A stretch of 64,000 nt of DNA from Carboxylicivirga sp. M1479 (GCF_007097485.1 NZ_VKDE01000004.1:248001-312000); one strand, 5' to 3'. Positions 35,794-45,157 are shown, counted from the first letter of the stretch. Notes: a model not told the origin generated them from the letters alone. Numbers and translations are program-made.

Positions 35794-37173
35794 TTAATGT
35801 CTTAATGATTCAACAGGGTCTTGACTAGCCGCTCTTTTTGCTGGAATATACCCAAAGACTATTCCTACCGTTGCCGATACACTAAAAGCTATAAGTACCG
35901 AAAACATAGAAACGATTGTTTTAATATCAGCTGTTAGATGAATAATATGCGCTAATACAACGCCTAATACTATACCAATTAAGCCACCTGATATGCTAAT
36001 GAGTGTCGATTCAGCCAAAAACTGGACAATAATATCTATACGCGATGCGCCAATGGCTTGTCGGGTACCAATCTCTCGTATACGTTCCCAAACCGAAGCC
36101 AGCATAATATTCATAATGCCAATTCCTCCAACAATTAACGAGATACCGGCAATAGCTCCCAAAACAATGTTGAAAATTTCGTTGGTTTTCTGCTGTTGTT
36201 TTAATAATAACTCAGGTACTGTAACCTCAAAATCATAGGTGTTAGAGTGACGGCGCAGTATCATTCGATTGATAACATCTGCAGTGGCAGATAGTTGCTC
36301 AGTATCTTCAACTTGTACAATTATTTTGTCCAACTGGTGTAAGGTGGGATTGCTTTCTTTGGGTGCTTCCTCCTCATCGTTACCACCCATAAAAAAGACA
36401 AAGCCACCGCCTGCCATATTGTCCATCACTTCAGGCTTAATAGCCCCTTTGTCTTTAAAACGCATAAGCATGGTTTTAATCGGGATGATAATTTTATTAT
36501 CACTGGAACTGATACCCATTTCGTCTGAGGCAGAAGTTGTGAAGTCTCGTTTTTCAATAACTCCAATTACCTGCAGCCACACCTGCCCACATTTGATGTA
36601 TTGACCAATCGGATCAAGCTGATTGAAAAATTGATGGCGTATATTATCGCCAATCACACAAACGGGAACGCCTTTTTCTGATTGTTGGGGACTGAAAATT
36701 TTACCATTATCGATGCCCATGTTAAGCATGTCAAAATAATCGCTCGAAACACCTTCCAAGGTAACCGGATAACTTTTCCCTTGTTTGATAGCATGGTAAT
36801 TAAGCGACACCACAGGACTAACTTTTTTAACCGATTCAAGGGTTTGTAATATGGCTTGTGCATCTAAAAGATGAAGTCCTCTTGAGAATTTCTTTTTTTT
36901 AGTGTCGCCATTACTCGCGCTATTGCCATTGGCTTCAATGGCTTGGTCTACTGGCGTAACAATAATGTTATTAACTCCTACTAGTTTTATTTGCTCAAGT
37001 ACTTCCTGTTGCGCTCCTTTTCCTATTGCCAGCATGCTAATAACGGCTGCAACTCCAAACATTATACCCAGGGCCGTTAAAAATGATTTAACCTTATTGG
37101 ATAAAATGGCTTCAATAGCAATTGTAATATTGTGCGCGTAACGTAAATATAATTGGTGTGGTGATTTTCTCAT
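35794..37173 (-). CDS. MacB/FtsX-type ABC permease without ATPase domain
   Basis: Inner-membrane permease (459 aa) of the MacB type: one helix near 28-50 (KSFLTALGIMFGVAAVISML), a large periplasmic MacB_PCD domain (about 55-320), then three helices in the FtsX domain (FNIVLGAIAGISLIVGGIGI near 335 to the end). The characteristic SVWERIREIGTRQAIGA coupling segment and the PVESLRH terminus are present. True MacB carries an ATPase in front; here there is none, and no ATP-binding protein is encoded in the operon. The ATPase must come from elsewhere. The complex probably exports a small molecule or peptide; the substrate is unknown. Confidence 0.88.
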   Translation of the reverse strand: MRKSPHQLYLRYAHNITIAIEAILSNKVKSFLTALGIMFGVAAVISMLAIGKGAQQEVLEQIKLVGVNNIIVTPVDQAIEANGNSASNGDTKKKKFSRGLHLLDAQAILQTLESVKKVSPVVSLNYHAIKQGKSYPVTLEGVSSDYFDMLNMGIDNGKIFSPQQSEKGVPVCVIGDNIRHQFFNQLDPIGQYIKCGQVWLQVIGVIEKRDFTTSASDEMGISSSDNKIIIPIKTMLMRFKDKGAIKPEVMDNMAGGGFVFFMGGNDEEEAPKESNPTLHQLDKIIVQVEDTEQLSATADVINRMILRRHSNTYDFEVTVPELLLKQQQKTNEIFNIVLGAIAGISLIVGGIGIMNIMLASVWERIREIGTRQAIGASRIDIIVQFLAESTLISISGGLIGIVLGVVLAHIIHLTADIKTIVSMFSVLIAFSVSATVGIVFGYIPAKRAASQDPVESLRH

Positions 37174-37197
37174 GTATACGTATGTTGCTGCCTAAAA

Positions 37198-38496
37198 TTA
37201 ATTGGTACTGGTGCTGTCTGACTCCATTGTTTTCATCTGATTATAGATGTCTATTCCATCAAAATTCACTTTATCAGCATCGGTGGGTTTATTCAATAAA
37301 AGAATATCTCCTTCTTCAACTCCATCCATAACCTGAATGTGATTTTCGTTGCTAATGCCTGGTTTTATAATTTGTTTGACATATTTACTTCCATCCTCAA
37401 TAAATACAAAGCTTAAGGAATCATTTGTAAACATGGCCTCCAAAGGAATGAAAAGAGCTTCATTCAAAACTGCTGTGCTGATAATATTACTGGTGGTCAT
37501 GGCTGGGCGCAGGTCTTTGTCTGTACCGTTAATTTTAACAATTACTTCAAAAACCTTGGCGTCACCATTAGGAATGACTTGCCCTATGTTGGCAACGGAA
37601 ATTACCTCTCCATTAAATTGCTTTTCCGGAAAGGCATCAATGCCTACCGTTACCTTTTGTCCAGCTTTGATTCTGGATATGTCAATTTCGTTTATAAAAG
37701 TCTTCGAAATCATTGAAGTTAAGTCTGGCAATTCTGCAATTTTGGGTCGCCAGCGGCTAATGGTTGATCCGGCTTTTATTTTTTTACCATATCGATCGTA
37801 ACTGTAAATGACCAAACCGGGTTTTGGCGCTTTAACCTCTAATACTTTAAATAACTTTTCTATATCGTCAACTTTACTTTGTCGCTTTTTAACCTTTTCC
37901 CAAGCTCTGTATACCTGGTGTTCGTCTTGTTTTTGCTTTAAGGTATAGTTGCGTTTTTTTTGCTCCAAGTCGCGTTTCGCTCTTTCTACATCTAGGTTGG
38001 CCTGCCTTTTTACAGCAGGAGATTCGTATAGCGATTGATCAAGAATGAGCATTTTTTCTTCTAAATCAACATCGGCATTTAATAACTCATCGCGTAGAGT
38101 GCTTAAATTAAGGTTAGTATCAATTTTAGCATCTTCATAGGCGTTAAGGGCTGTTTCTAGTTCGTCAGATGCCTTCGTTTTGAGTTCTTCAACCGCAGCA
38201 TGATCCAGACTCGCCACATAACTCCCCGAATCAACAACGCTGCCTTCCTCAATAATATGGCTTACCTTAATTTCATACAAGTCTATGTTACGACTCGACA
38301 TTTCTTTGGGTAGTACAATAAGTTCCGAGTTTTCAGTTTGCAATTGCCCGGTTGAATAAACCATCGATGAAAAAGGGCCATTTTGAACTTTGGTGGTAAG
38401 GTAGGTTTTGGTTTGCTGGGTTTGCGGTATTAGGATGACAAGTAATACAATAGCTACTAATACGCAACTTGTAATGATAATAATCTTTCTATTCAT
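37198..38496 (-). CDS. HlyD-type membrane-fusion protein of the efflux operon (first copy)
   Basis: Periplasmic adaptor (432 aa), first gene of the operon. N-terminal anchor (residues 4-24, IIIITSCVLVAIVLLVILIP), lipoyl-like halves split by a helical hairpin rich in Lys/Glu (about 100-210, coiled coil), then beta-barrel (KIKAGSTISRWRPKIAELPDL) and membrane-proximal parts. It begins 113 bp downstream of the glmM stop and is separated from the permease gene by 24 bp. Two different adaptors in one operon suggest a mixed adaptor ring or alternative assemblies. No promoter with a clear TAnnTTTG box was found in front. Confidence 0.85.
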   Translation of the reverse strand: MNRKIIIITSCVLVAIVLLVILIPQTQQTKTYLTTKVQNGPFSSMVYSTGQLQTENSELIVLPKEMSSRNIDLYEIKVSHIIEEGSVVDSGSYVASLDHAAVEELKTKASDELETALNAYEDAKIDTNLNLSTLRDELLNADVDLEEKMLILDQSLYESPAVKRQANLDVERAKRDLEQKKRNYTLKQKQDEHQVYRAWEKVKKRQSKVDDIEKLFKVLEVKAPKPGLVIYSYDRYGKKIKAGSTISRWRPKIAELPDLTSMISKTFINEIDISRIKAGQKVTVGIDAFPEKQFNGEVISVANIGQVIPNGDAKVFEVIVKINGTDKDLRPAMTTSNIISTAVLNEALFIPLEAMFTNDSLSFVFIEDGSKYVKQIIKPGISNENHIQVMDGVEEGDILLLNKPTDADKVNFDGIDIYNQMKTMESDSTSTN

Positions 38497-38555
38497 GCTT
38501 TCTTAGTGGGGTTTAGATAGCACGATATTACTTAAAATCTTGTAGATATAAATAA

Positions 38556-38585
38556 AAATGGCTCGTTTATTTAAACGAGCCATTT
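38556..38585 (-). terminator. Intrinsic terminator of glmM
   Basis: Arms AAATGGCTCGTTTA (38556-38569) and TAAACGAGCCATTT (38572-38585), 14 perfect pairs with a 2-4 nt loop. On the minus strand it is followed by a T-rich run, 24 bp after the glmM stop. Confidence 0.85.
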
Positions 38586-38609
38586 GTTAAATATTGTTAA
38601 GTGACGATG

Positions 38610-39992
38610 TTAAATAAGCGCTTTAATATCCTCAATTATTGTTTGTGCAAGTTGACTTGCCTCATCCATAGATTGTGCTTCTGCATATATACGGATGATT
38701 GGTTCAGTATTAGATTTTCGTAGCTGTACCCACTTTTCCGGGAAGTCAATTTTTAAACCATCAATAGTGTTGATGTTCTCGTTTTTGTACTTCTCTTCGA
38801 TGCTTTTTAAAATGCCATCTACATCAATTCCGGCAGTTAGTTCTATTTTGTTTTTTGAGATATGATATTCAGGGTACTTGGCTCGTAATTCAGAACACTT
38901 CATTCCACTTTTTGCCAAATGGCTTAAGAACAGTCCAATGCCAACCAGTGAGTCGCGTCCATAATGGCTTTCAGGATATATAACGCCGCCATTTCCTTCA
39001 CCACCTATCACAGCGTTGGTCTCTTTCATTTTAGCAACAACATTTACCTCGCCTACTGCTGCAGGTTCATATTTGCCACCAAAGCTATGGGTTACATCTG
39101 CCAAAGCTCTCGACGATGAAAGGTTAGAAACCGTATTACCCACTTTGTTAGATAATAAATAATCTGCTACCGCTACTAGAGTGTATTCCTCGCCAAACAT
39201 AGAGCCATCTTCATTGATGATTGCCAAGCGATCCACATCCGGATCAACGACAAAACCAACGTCAGCTTTCTTATCTTTTATAAGTTGCGAGATTTCAGTA
39301 AGATTCTCAGGTAATGGTTCAGGGTTGTGTGGGAAGTGTCCATTTGGCTCACAGTATAATTCTAAAGTGTTTTTTACACCTAGTTTATTTAATAAAGCAG
39401 GTATGGCAATACCACCAACGCTATTTACACAATCAATCGCAACCGTAAAGTTGGCTTTCTTAATTGCTTCTACATCTACCATTTTTAGGTTTAGTACATG
39501 CTCAACATGCAAATCGGTATAGTTGTCTTTTTCGGTAACAGTACCTAAATCGTCTACCTCAGCAAATTGAAAACTTTCGTCTTCAGCAATTTTCAGAACT
39601 TCAGCTCCGTCTGCAGCTGTTAAAAATTCACCATTTTCATTCAAAAGCTTAAGTGCATTCCATTGCTTTGGGTTATGACTTGCCGTTAGTATTATTCCAC
39701 CGTGAGCTTTTCCTTCTGTAACAGCAATTTCAGTAGTTGGAGTAGTGGCAAGGCCAATATTTATAACATCAATGCCCAAGCCTTGAAGACTGCCAATTAC
39801 TAGGTTTTTAACCATGTCACCCGATATGCGAGCGTCGCGGCCAACAACTATTTTTAACCGTCCTTGATGACGATGTTTAGCCCATTGGCCATATGCCGAT
39901 GAAAATTTAACAACATCTAAGGGAGAAAGACCTTCTCCTACTTTACCTCCGATAGTTCCTCTAATTCCTGAAATGGATTTAATTAAGGTCAT
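38610..39992 (-). CDS. glmM: Phosphoglucosamine mutase
   Basis: Alpha-D-phosphohexomutase, 460 aa; most likely converts glucosamine 6-phosphate to glucosamine 1-phosphate for peptidoglycan and lipid A precursor synthesis. It has the phosphoserine loop LTASHNP (S105), the metal-binding FVVDPDVDRLAII (about 240-250), the sugar-binding loop GGEGNGGVIYPE (about 325) and the phosphate-binding RKSNTEPIIRIYAEA near 430. Phosphomannomutase or phosphoglucomutase activity cannot be excluded, since Bacteroidota members of this group are close to each other. It is a single gene with a terminator, divergent from the pseudouridine synthase gene. Confidence 0.87.
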   Translation of the reverse strand: MTLIKSISGIRGTIGGKVGEGLSPLDVVKFSSAYGQWAKHRHQGRLKIVVGRDARISGDMVKNLVIGSLQGLGIDVINIGLATTPTTEIAVTEGKAHGGIILTASHNPKQWNALKLLNENGEFLTAADGAEVLKIAEDESFQFAEVDDLGTVTEKDNYTDLHVEHVLNLKMVDVEAIKKANFTVAIDCVNSVGGIAIPALLNKLGVKNTLELYCEPNGHFPHNPEPLPENLTEISQLIKDKKADVGFVVDPDVDRLAIINEDGSMFGEEYTLVAVADYLLSNKVGNTVSNLSSSRALADVTHSFGGKYEPAAVGEVNVVAKMKETNAVIGGEGNGGVIYPESHYGRDSLVGIGLFLSHLAKSGMKCSELRAKYPEYHISKNKIELTAGIDVDGILKSIEEKYKNENINTIDGLKIDFPEKWVQLRKSNTEPIIRIYAEAQSMDEASQLAQTIIEDIKALI

Positions 39993-40230
39993 ATTAAATT
40001 GCGTTTAATGATGAATGTGCAAAATTGGTGGTAATTTTTTTAAAAGCCAACAGTTTCTTACGAAACATTTTATATTGATGCAATATTCATTTAATTTGGT
40101 TGCGTATCCTTACGAATTGCAATATTGCGTTATGAAGAATAAGTTATTATCCTTTAAAGAATATTTAGTTTGTGTATTAGGCCTTTTTTAAACTCTTTTT
40201 TATCAACTTTGCAAAAATATTTATTATTAC

Positions 40231-40250
40231 TTGCAAGTGCTTGCAAGTGA
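40231..40250 (+). repeat. Two tandem copies of a 10 bp unit
   Basis: TTGCAAGTGC followed at once by TTGCAAGTGA, ending 19 bp before the start of the pseudouridine synthase gene. It lies downstream of a CAACTTTG -7-like box (40204-40211), so it would be in the untranslated leader. Confidence 0.7.
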
Positions 40251-40269
40251 GTATAGTGATTGTACGACA

Positions 40270-41160
40270 ATGAAACGAGAACAAAATAAAAGAGGCGGAA
40301 GACAACGTCGTGAAGACGCCCCGTTCAATAACAAGGAAAAGAAATCTTTTGGTAACAAAAGGGCTGAGGAGCGTGAATCTGATTTTCCGAATAGGAAAAC
40401 AGTTAAGAAAACAGAAAAAAGCAAAGATATTGCTGATTCATCAGGTAAAATTCGACTTAATAAATATGTCGCAAATGCCGGTGTTTGCAGTCGCCGAGAG
40501 GCCGACAAGTTAATTGAAAAGGGTGAGGTAAGTGTAAATGGTAAAGTTGTAACCCAGCTTGGTACAAGTGTTGAATTAACAGATAATGTTAGTTTTAATG
40601 GTAAGCGTCTTAATCCTGAAACAAAAGTTTATGTATTGCTTAATAAACCCAAAGGCTACGTAACGACAGTTGAGGATAAGCATGCCAAGCAAACCGTAAT
40701 GGATTTGGTGCAAGATGCGTGTGATGAACGAATTTATCCGGTAGGACGTTTGGATAAGCAAACTACGGGTTTATTGTTGTTAACTAACGATGGGGATTTA
40801 ACCAAGCAGTTAACGCATCCTAAATACAATGCAAAAAAAATCTATCACGTCTTTACTGATAAACCTGTTTTTGCGAATCATGTAGATCAACTTGCTTCCG
40901 GTATAACACTTGAAGATGGACCTATTCATGCCGATGCTGTTAGCTATGTTGAGAAAGACGATAAAACGCAAGTCGGCATAGAAATTCACTCAGGCCGTAA
41001 CCGAATCGTTCGACGTATGTTTGAACATTTTGGTTATAAGGTGATGAAGTTAGACCGCGTTTTCTTTGCGGGTTTAACCAAACGAAATGTTCCTCGTGGT
41101 AAATGGAGATATCTTTCGGATAAAGAAGTAACGCGTCTAAAAGCAGGAATGCTTAAGTAA
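40270..41160 (+). CDS. rRNA pseudouridine synthase, RluB/RsuA family
   Basis: Makes a pseudouridine in ribosomal RNA; 296 aa. A Lys/Arg/Glu-rich N-terminal extension (about 1-65, KREQNKRGGRQRRED) is followed by an S4 RNA-binding domain (IRLNKYVANAGVCSRREADKLI) and the catalytic domain with the conserved YPVGRLDKQTTGLLLLTNDGDL, where Asp is the nucleophile, and GRNRIVRRMFEHFGY near 245. The start at 40270 is preferred to an in-frame TTG at 40231 that lies in a 10 bp repeat. RluB is likelier than RsuA or RluF by length and extension, but not settled. A terminator follows. Confidence 0.88.
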   Translation: MKREQNKRGGRQRREDAPFNNKEKKSFGNKRAEERESDFPNRKTVKKTEKSKDIADSSGKIRLNKYVANAGVCSRREADKLIEKGEVSVNGKVVTQLGTSVELTDNVSFNGKRLNPETKVYVLLNKPKGYVTTVEDKHAKQTVMDLVQDACDERIYPVGRLDKQTTGLLLLTNDGDLTKQLTHPKYNAKKIYHVFTDKPVFANHVDQLASGITLEDGPIHADAVSYVEKDDKTQVGIEIHSGRNRIVRRMFEHFGYKVMKLDRVFFAGLTKRNVPRGKWRYLSDKEVTRLKAGMLK

Positions 41161-41181
41161 GATGCTCAAATGATATTATGT

Positions 41182-41225
41182 AATCCCTTGTCAAACTTAA
41201 AAGATGACAAGGGATTTCTTTTTAT
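41182..41225 (+). terminator. Intrinsic terminator of the pseudouridine synthase gene
   Basis: Arms AATCCCTTGTCA (41182-41193) and TGACAAGGGATT (41205-41216), 12 perfect pairs, 11 nt loop, followed by a T-rich stretch. Confidence 0.88.
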
Positions 41226-41279
41226 ATTACATGGTGTTTCTTAATTTCGAAGAGCGAATCAAGCTTAACCTAATATCAA

Positions 41280-43652
41280 ATGAACTTTATGTCTCGCTTC
41301 TTTTTTATAATACTAATTTGTTTTGTGAGTCTGTCGCATGTAAAAGCGCAGAATGTAAAAGGGCAAGTTGTTGATGCTGAAACATTACTTCCGATTGCTT
41401 TTGTGAACGTGGTTTATAGCGAAGGAGCTGGTACCGTAACTGATATTGATGGCAAGTTTGAAATACGTACAAATGTTGCCATTCAAGAGTTGCGCTTTAG
41501 TTGCTTAGGCTACGAGTCGCAAGCGCTTGCTATAGATAATTTTGTTGGTGGTAAAGTTCTGTTACATCCATTAAAATATAGATTGCCAACTGTAAATGTA
41601 CTGCCCAGTGAAAACCCAGCCGTAGCCATTATGAAAAGGGTAGTGGATCAAAAAGTTAAACACGATCCAAGTCATTACAATCCATTTAGTTGTATTATTT
41701 ATCATAAAATGACATTAGATTTTGATTGGCCCGCCGATTTAAATGCCGAAGAAAGAAGAGAATTAAAGGATTCCTTAGGATTAAAAGATGATAGTTATTT
41801 ATTTCTATTTGAGTCGGTTTCAGAAAAAAAGCATTTGAAAAAAGGAGTTGAAAAGGAAAAAGTAATTTCTGGAAGAGTTAGTGGCTTGAAAGATCCGATG
41901 TTGGCTTCATTTCCAGCCATGTTGCAGCCATTCTCATTTTACGATCAGTATATTAAATTACTGGGATATGCCTATTTGAATCCTGCATCAAAACCAGGTT
42001 TATCGGCGTATCAATTTATTTTAGAAGATACCTATGTTAATTTAGAAGGTGACTCTGTTTATTATATTTCTTACCGCCCAGGTAAAGGTAAAAACTTTAG
42101 AGGGCTTACTGGCGCTTTTCATATTCACGGTAGTTCATTGGCTATTCAAACTGTTTCGGCTACTACAACGGGTACTGAAAATGGCATGCGTTTATTTATT
42201 AAGCAAAAATATCAACCATTGCAGAATGGCCTTTGGTTTCCAAAACAGTTAGAAAGTAGCTTAGAGTTTGGGAGGATTGGTGTAGCTCGCCAGTTTCCAT
42301 TGCCCATGATAGGCAAAGGGAAGAGTTATGTAACTGCGATAAACACCCAAGCGCAGTTCAATCCTAAAGATTTTGATAATGTTGTTATGGAAGATGTGGC
42401 TATTTCCAAATCGTCGCCTGATGTTGGCGTGTATAGGTATGAGCCATTGACGGCTAAGGATTCTTTAACCTATCAATTGTTGGATAGTATAGGGCGTAAA
42501 AATCATTTAGATGCCTTGATAAAAACACAAGTATCATTAATTAAGGGTTATGTGCCTATTGGTGTGCTACAATTTGATTTATCTAAATTGATAGACTATA
42601 ACGACTACGAAGGATTAAAGTTAGGGGCTGGGCTTTATACTGGAAATCAGCTTTCGAATAAATTTACAGCTGGTGGTTATTATACCTATGGTTTTGGTGA
42701 CAAAGCCAGCAAGTACGGCTTTAACTTATCTGTTACACCTTTCGACGAAAAGTACAATCGTTTTTATATCAATTATAAAGATGATGTATTTGCAACTGGA
42801 TCTTTCGAATTTCTTGACGGCGTTAAAGAAATGTCAAGCGAGCGTTTTAGTCGATTTCTAACCGAAACAATGGATTTGAGTGCGGGTGTAACAACTGGTG
42901 TTAATTTTAAATTCTTGAAATACTTCAAAGCAGGTCTTTATTTTAAAAAGCACTCTATTGAGCCTTTAAAACCATATTTATTTGAGGGGAGCGATGTGCT
43001 TGCGCCAATGTTTGATTTGCAAGAAACAGGTGTAAAACTAAAATGGGCTCATAAAGAAACGTTTAATCATACACCATTGGGAATGATTTCCAATGGAACG
43101 AATTGGCCGACAGTATGGGTTAATGCAGCAGTTGGACAGCAAGAGTTTGAGGAGATGTTTCGCTACAGTAGTTTTGAAACTCGCTTGCATAAGCGCTTTA
43201 ATTATTCTAATTCGATGTATACAACATTGAGGGTAGAGGGTGGTATTTTAAGTGGAAAGTATAGCAATACAATGTTATATAGTGCACTAGGGAGTTATAA
43301 ATCTTTCACTATTTTGGTGCCCTATACCTTTGGAACCATGCGCTTGAATGAGTTTGGTTTGGAGCGATTTGGAGCTTTGTATTTATCACATGGTATTCCT
43401 TTGTCTTTAAATACGGATAAGCGTATAAAGCCAGAAATAGTATTAGGAACCAATGTGGTTTATGGAGAGGCTCCCGATGGTATTTCAGGGCTTGAAAATG
43501 GTTATTATGAGTCGGGTTTATACCTTAAGAATCTGTTTTCTAATTTTATTTTCCAATATGGCTTGTCAGTGCACTATCGATATGGAGCTTATCAGTTGCC
43601 TGATGCAATGGATAATTGGGCATTTAAGTTGGGTTTGGAGTTTGCATTTTAA
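41280..43652 (+). CDS. DUF5686 outer-membrane protein with carboxypeptidase-like N-domain
   Basis: A 790 aa protein with a signal peptide (about 1-24, ending HVKAQ; the Met at 41289 is an alternative start). The N-terminal carboxypeptidase-regulatory-like beta domain is NVKGQVVDAETLLPIAFVNV (about 25-100). A long DUF5686 part follows: a middle globular segment and a C-terminal beta-barrel (about 430-790) ending in the aromatic terminus WAFKLGLEFAF, typical of outer-membrane barrels. No plug or TonB box is seen. The function is unknown; Bacteroidota have several copies of this family. Its TAA overlaps the stop of the opposite-strand gene in a shared TTAA. Confidence 0.82.
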   Translation: MNFMSRFFFIILICFVSLSHVKAQNVKGQVVDAETLLPIAFVNVVYSEGAGTVTDIDGKFEIRTNVAIQELRFSCLGYESQALAIDNFVGGKVLLHPLKYRLPTVNVLPSENPAVAIMKRVVDQKVKHDPSHYNPFSCIIYHKMTLDFDWPADLNAEERRELKDSLGLKDDSYLFLFESVSEKKHLKKGVEKEKVISGRVSGLKDPMLASFPAMLQPFSFYDQYIKLLGYAYLNPASKPGLSAYQFILEDTYVNLEGDSVYYISYRPGKGKNFRGLTGAFHIHGSSLAIQTVSATTTGTENGMRLFIKQKYQPLQNGLWFPKQLESSLEFGRIGVARQFPLPMIGKGKSYVTAINTQAQFNPKDFDNVVMEDVAISKSSPDVGVYRYEPLTAKDSLTYQLLDSIGRKNHLDALIKTQVSLIKGYVPIGVLQFDLSKLIDYNDYEGLKLGAGLYTGNQLSNKFTAGGYYTYGFGDKASKYGFNLSVTPFDEKYNRFYINYKDDVFATGSFEFLDGVKEMSSERFSRFLTETMDLSAGVTTGVNFKFLKYFKAGLYFKKHSIEPLKPYLFEGSDVLAPMFDLQETGVKLKWAHKETFNHTPLGMISNGTNWPTVWVNAAVGQQEFEEMFRYSSFETRLHKRFNYSNSMYTTLRVEGGILSGKYSNTMLYSALGSYKSFTILVPYTFGTMRLNEFGLERFGALYLSHGIPLSLNTDKRIKPEIVLGTNVVYGEAPDGISGLENGYYESGLYLKNLFSNFIFQYGLSVHYRYGAYQLPDAMDNWAFKLGLEFAF

Positions 43653-44407
43653 AACATATATGAAGTACAGATAAGTATGATCCATAAAATTGGTAAACCT
43701 TCAATATAAAAGTTGATGTATGCTTGGGTTTTGTTTTTCTTAACTTTTTCGAGTGCTATCAATCCAACAAGCGCAAATATGGTGGATGCGATGACAGTAT
43801 TAGGCTTGATGGTAGTGTATGCTATAACTGATAGAAGTAGACATAACTGTGCAAGCCTAATTGATTGTATTGAGCCAATCAATTGTGGTATTGTTCTTAA
43901 ATCTAATCCATCTGATTCTAAATCCCTTATATCAAAAGGCAAGGTAATGGCAAAAACAAATAGCCAGATTATAAGTGGTGTAATTGGGTAATCAAGCGGA
44001 GTCTCAATTAACGACAAACATAATAGTGACCATGAAGTACAAATGATGAATATTTTAATCGAGGGGATCCATCTTAGGCCAAATTCTTTTTTTATTGGGA
44101 GAATATAGAACAGCGAAAGTAGAGCAAGGATTATAAACTTTAGATTAAGGTAAAGTTGGCTATGTATAATAAAAGTAATAGTTGCAAAGCTTATTAGGCC
44201 AGTAACTATGAGCATTATTACTTTGTTTTTTCTCATCCATAAGTAGCGTTCGTATTGTAAATTACTCGATGATATAAAGTATACTGACCAATAAATATAA
44301 TTATACCCAATAAAGCCAATTCCAAAACACACTAAGAAATTATTGAAACTGGTATCATTAGTGGTAAAAGATATAAGCTTGTAATTACATGCCAAAGCCA
44401 AGGCCAC
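43649..44407 (-). CDS. UbiA-like prenyltransferase family membrane protein with uncertain 5' end
   Basis: An integral membrane protein with seven to eight hydrophobic helices. The FDIRDLESDGLDLRTIPQLIG loop resembles the second Asp-rich motif (DxxD) of UbiA-type prenyltransferases; the first motif (NDxxD) is not evident, as in the divergent UbiA-like proteins of Bacteroidota. The only possible start is GTG at 44407. Reading upstream, the frame continues with plausible family sequence (LTYSSTWVALALA) for 18 more codons to a TAA that is also the stop codon of the upstream regulator gene, with no ATG. So the gene is either started at GTG with a shortened first helix or has lost its start. It is divergent in function from UbiA proper; the substrate is unknown. 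Confidence 0.6.
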   Translation of the reverse strand: MALALACNYKLISFTTNDTSFNNFLVCFGIGFIGYNYIYWSVYFISSSNLQYERYLWMRKNKVIMLIVTGLISFATITFIIHSQLYLNLKFIILALLSLFYILPIKKEFGLRWIPSIKIFIICTSWSLLCLSLIETPLDYPITPLIIWLFVFAITLPFDIRDLESDGLDLRTIPQLIGSIQSIRLAQLCLLLSVIAYTTIKPNTVIASTIFALVGLIALEKVKKNKTQAYINFYIEGLPILWIILICTSYMF

Positions 44408-44458
44408 CCATGTGCTAGAATATGTGAGGTGATTTTTTGAGGTTGTTAAAAAGGCCTG

Positions 44459-45157
44459 TTAACCTACCCGACATATGTCATGTAAGGTTTTTGATGAGTT
44501 TATTTCAATGTGGTTTCCGTTAATTGCAATGATGTTACTTTCCTTAAAATCTTTTAATACACGGATTAGGCTTTCCTTTGAAACGCTTGATAAATCAGCT
44601 ATATCTTGACGGCTTAATGTGGTGTGGAAATTTTTGGAGTTGTATATCTTTTCAGACAAATAAATGATGGTACTAGCAATTCTACCAGTCATTTTTTTAT
44701 GTGAAAAATTTATTAATTGATTATACAAATCTTGTGTAATATGATGATTAAGCTGAAGGATTTGTTCTGCAAAACGATTGTTGTTGCGAAAGGCTGAAGT
44801 AAAGGCCTCAATACTAATCAAGCAGGTGTCAACCTCCGTTATGGCGCTAACTGAGAAATGATTAAGATCGTCTGTGAATAGCCCTGGACTAACAATGAAA
44901 TCACCTTCCTTTAGTATTTTTATAATTATTTTTTTGTTTTCTAGCCCATTGATGTAAAGTTTTGCAAAACCTTTTTTAATGCAAATGATACTAGTGCATC
45001 TAGTACCTTCCTTAATAATAGTCTCGCCCTTTTGGTAAATGACCTTGCAATGTGACTTCTTAAATGAAGTTAATTCATCTTCACTTAAGGTGTCAAAGCC
45101 ATTGAATTTTACATGGCATAAACTGCAATCGTTTGAAATATCTCTTGTTATACTCAT
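44459..45157 (-). CDS. Crp/Fnr-family transcription regulator
   Basis: A 232 aa regulator: N-terminal cyclic-nucleotide-binding-like domain (about 20-140, QKGETIIKEGTRCTSIICIKKG, then LKEGDFIVSPGLF) and a C-terminal winged helix (about 160-225, LSRQDIADLSSVSKESLIRVLKDFKE). Cysteines at 11, 14 and 37 (DCSLCHVKF, SHCK) near the start could bind an Fe-S cluster, as in FNR, but the fourth ligand is unclear. The Met at 45157 is chosen; an earlier one adds 19 hydrophobic residues without homology. It diverges from the cytochrome cluster and an FNR-like box lies between, so it probably controls that cluster in response to oxygen or redox state. Confidence 0.85.
   Translation of the reverse strand: MSITRDISNDCSLCHVKFNGFDTLSEDELTSFKKSHCKVIYQKGETIIKEGTRCTSIICIKKGFAKLYINGLENKKIIIKILKEGDFIVSPGLFTDDLNHFSVSAITEVDTCLISIEAFTSAFRNNNRFAEQILQLNHHITQDLYNQLINFSHKKMTGRIASTIIYLSEKIYNSKNFHTTLSRQDIADLSSVSKESLIRVLKDFKESNIIAINGNHIEINSSKTLHDICRVG

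Noticed and set aside
35794-37173. Complete MacB with ATPase
   Set aside because: The protein starts with the permease helix; no Walker motifs are present.
43649-44407. Calling the UbiA-like gene a pseudogene
   Set aside because: The frame is intact over the whole family length from GTG onward; only the start is in doubt, so it is kept as a gene with a flag.
45106-45130. CxxCH heme motif (CSLCH) in the Crp/Fnr regulator
   Set aside because: The protein is cytoplasmic with no signal peptide, so covalent heme c attachment is not expected; the Cys pair is more likely a metal or Fe-S site.
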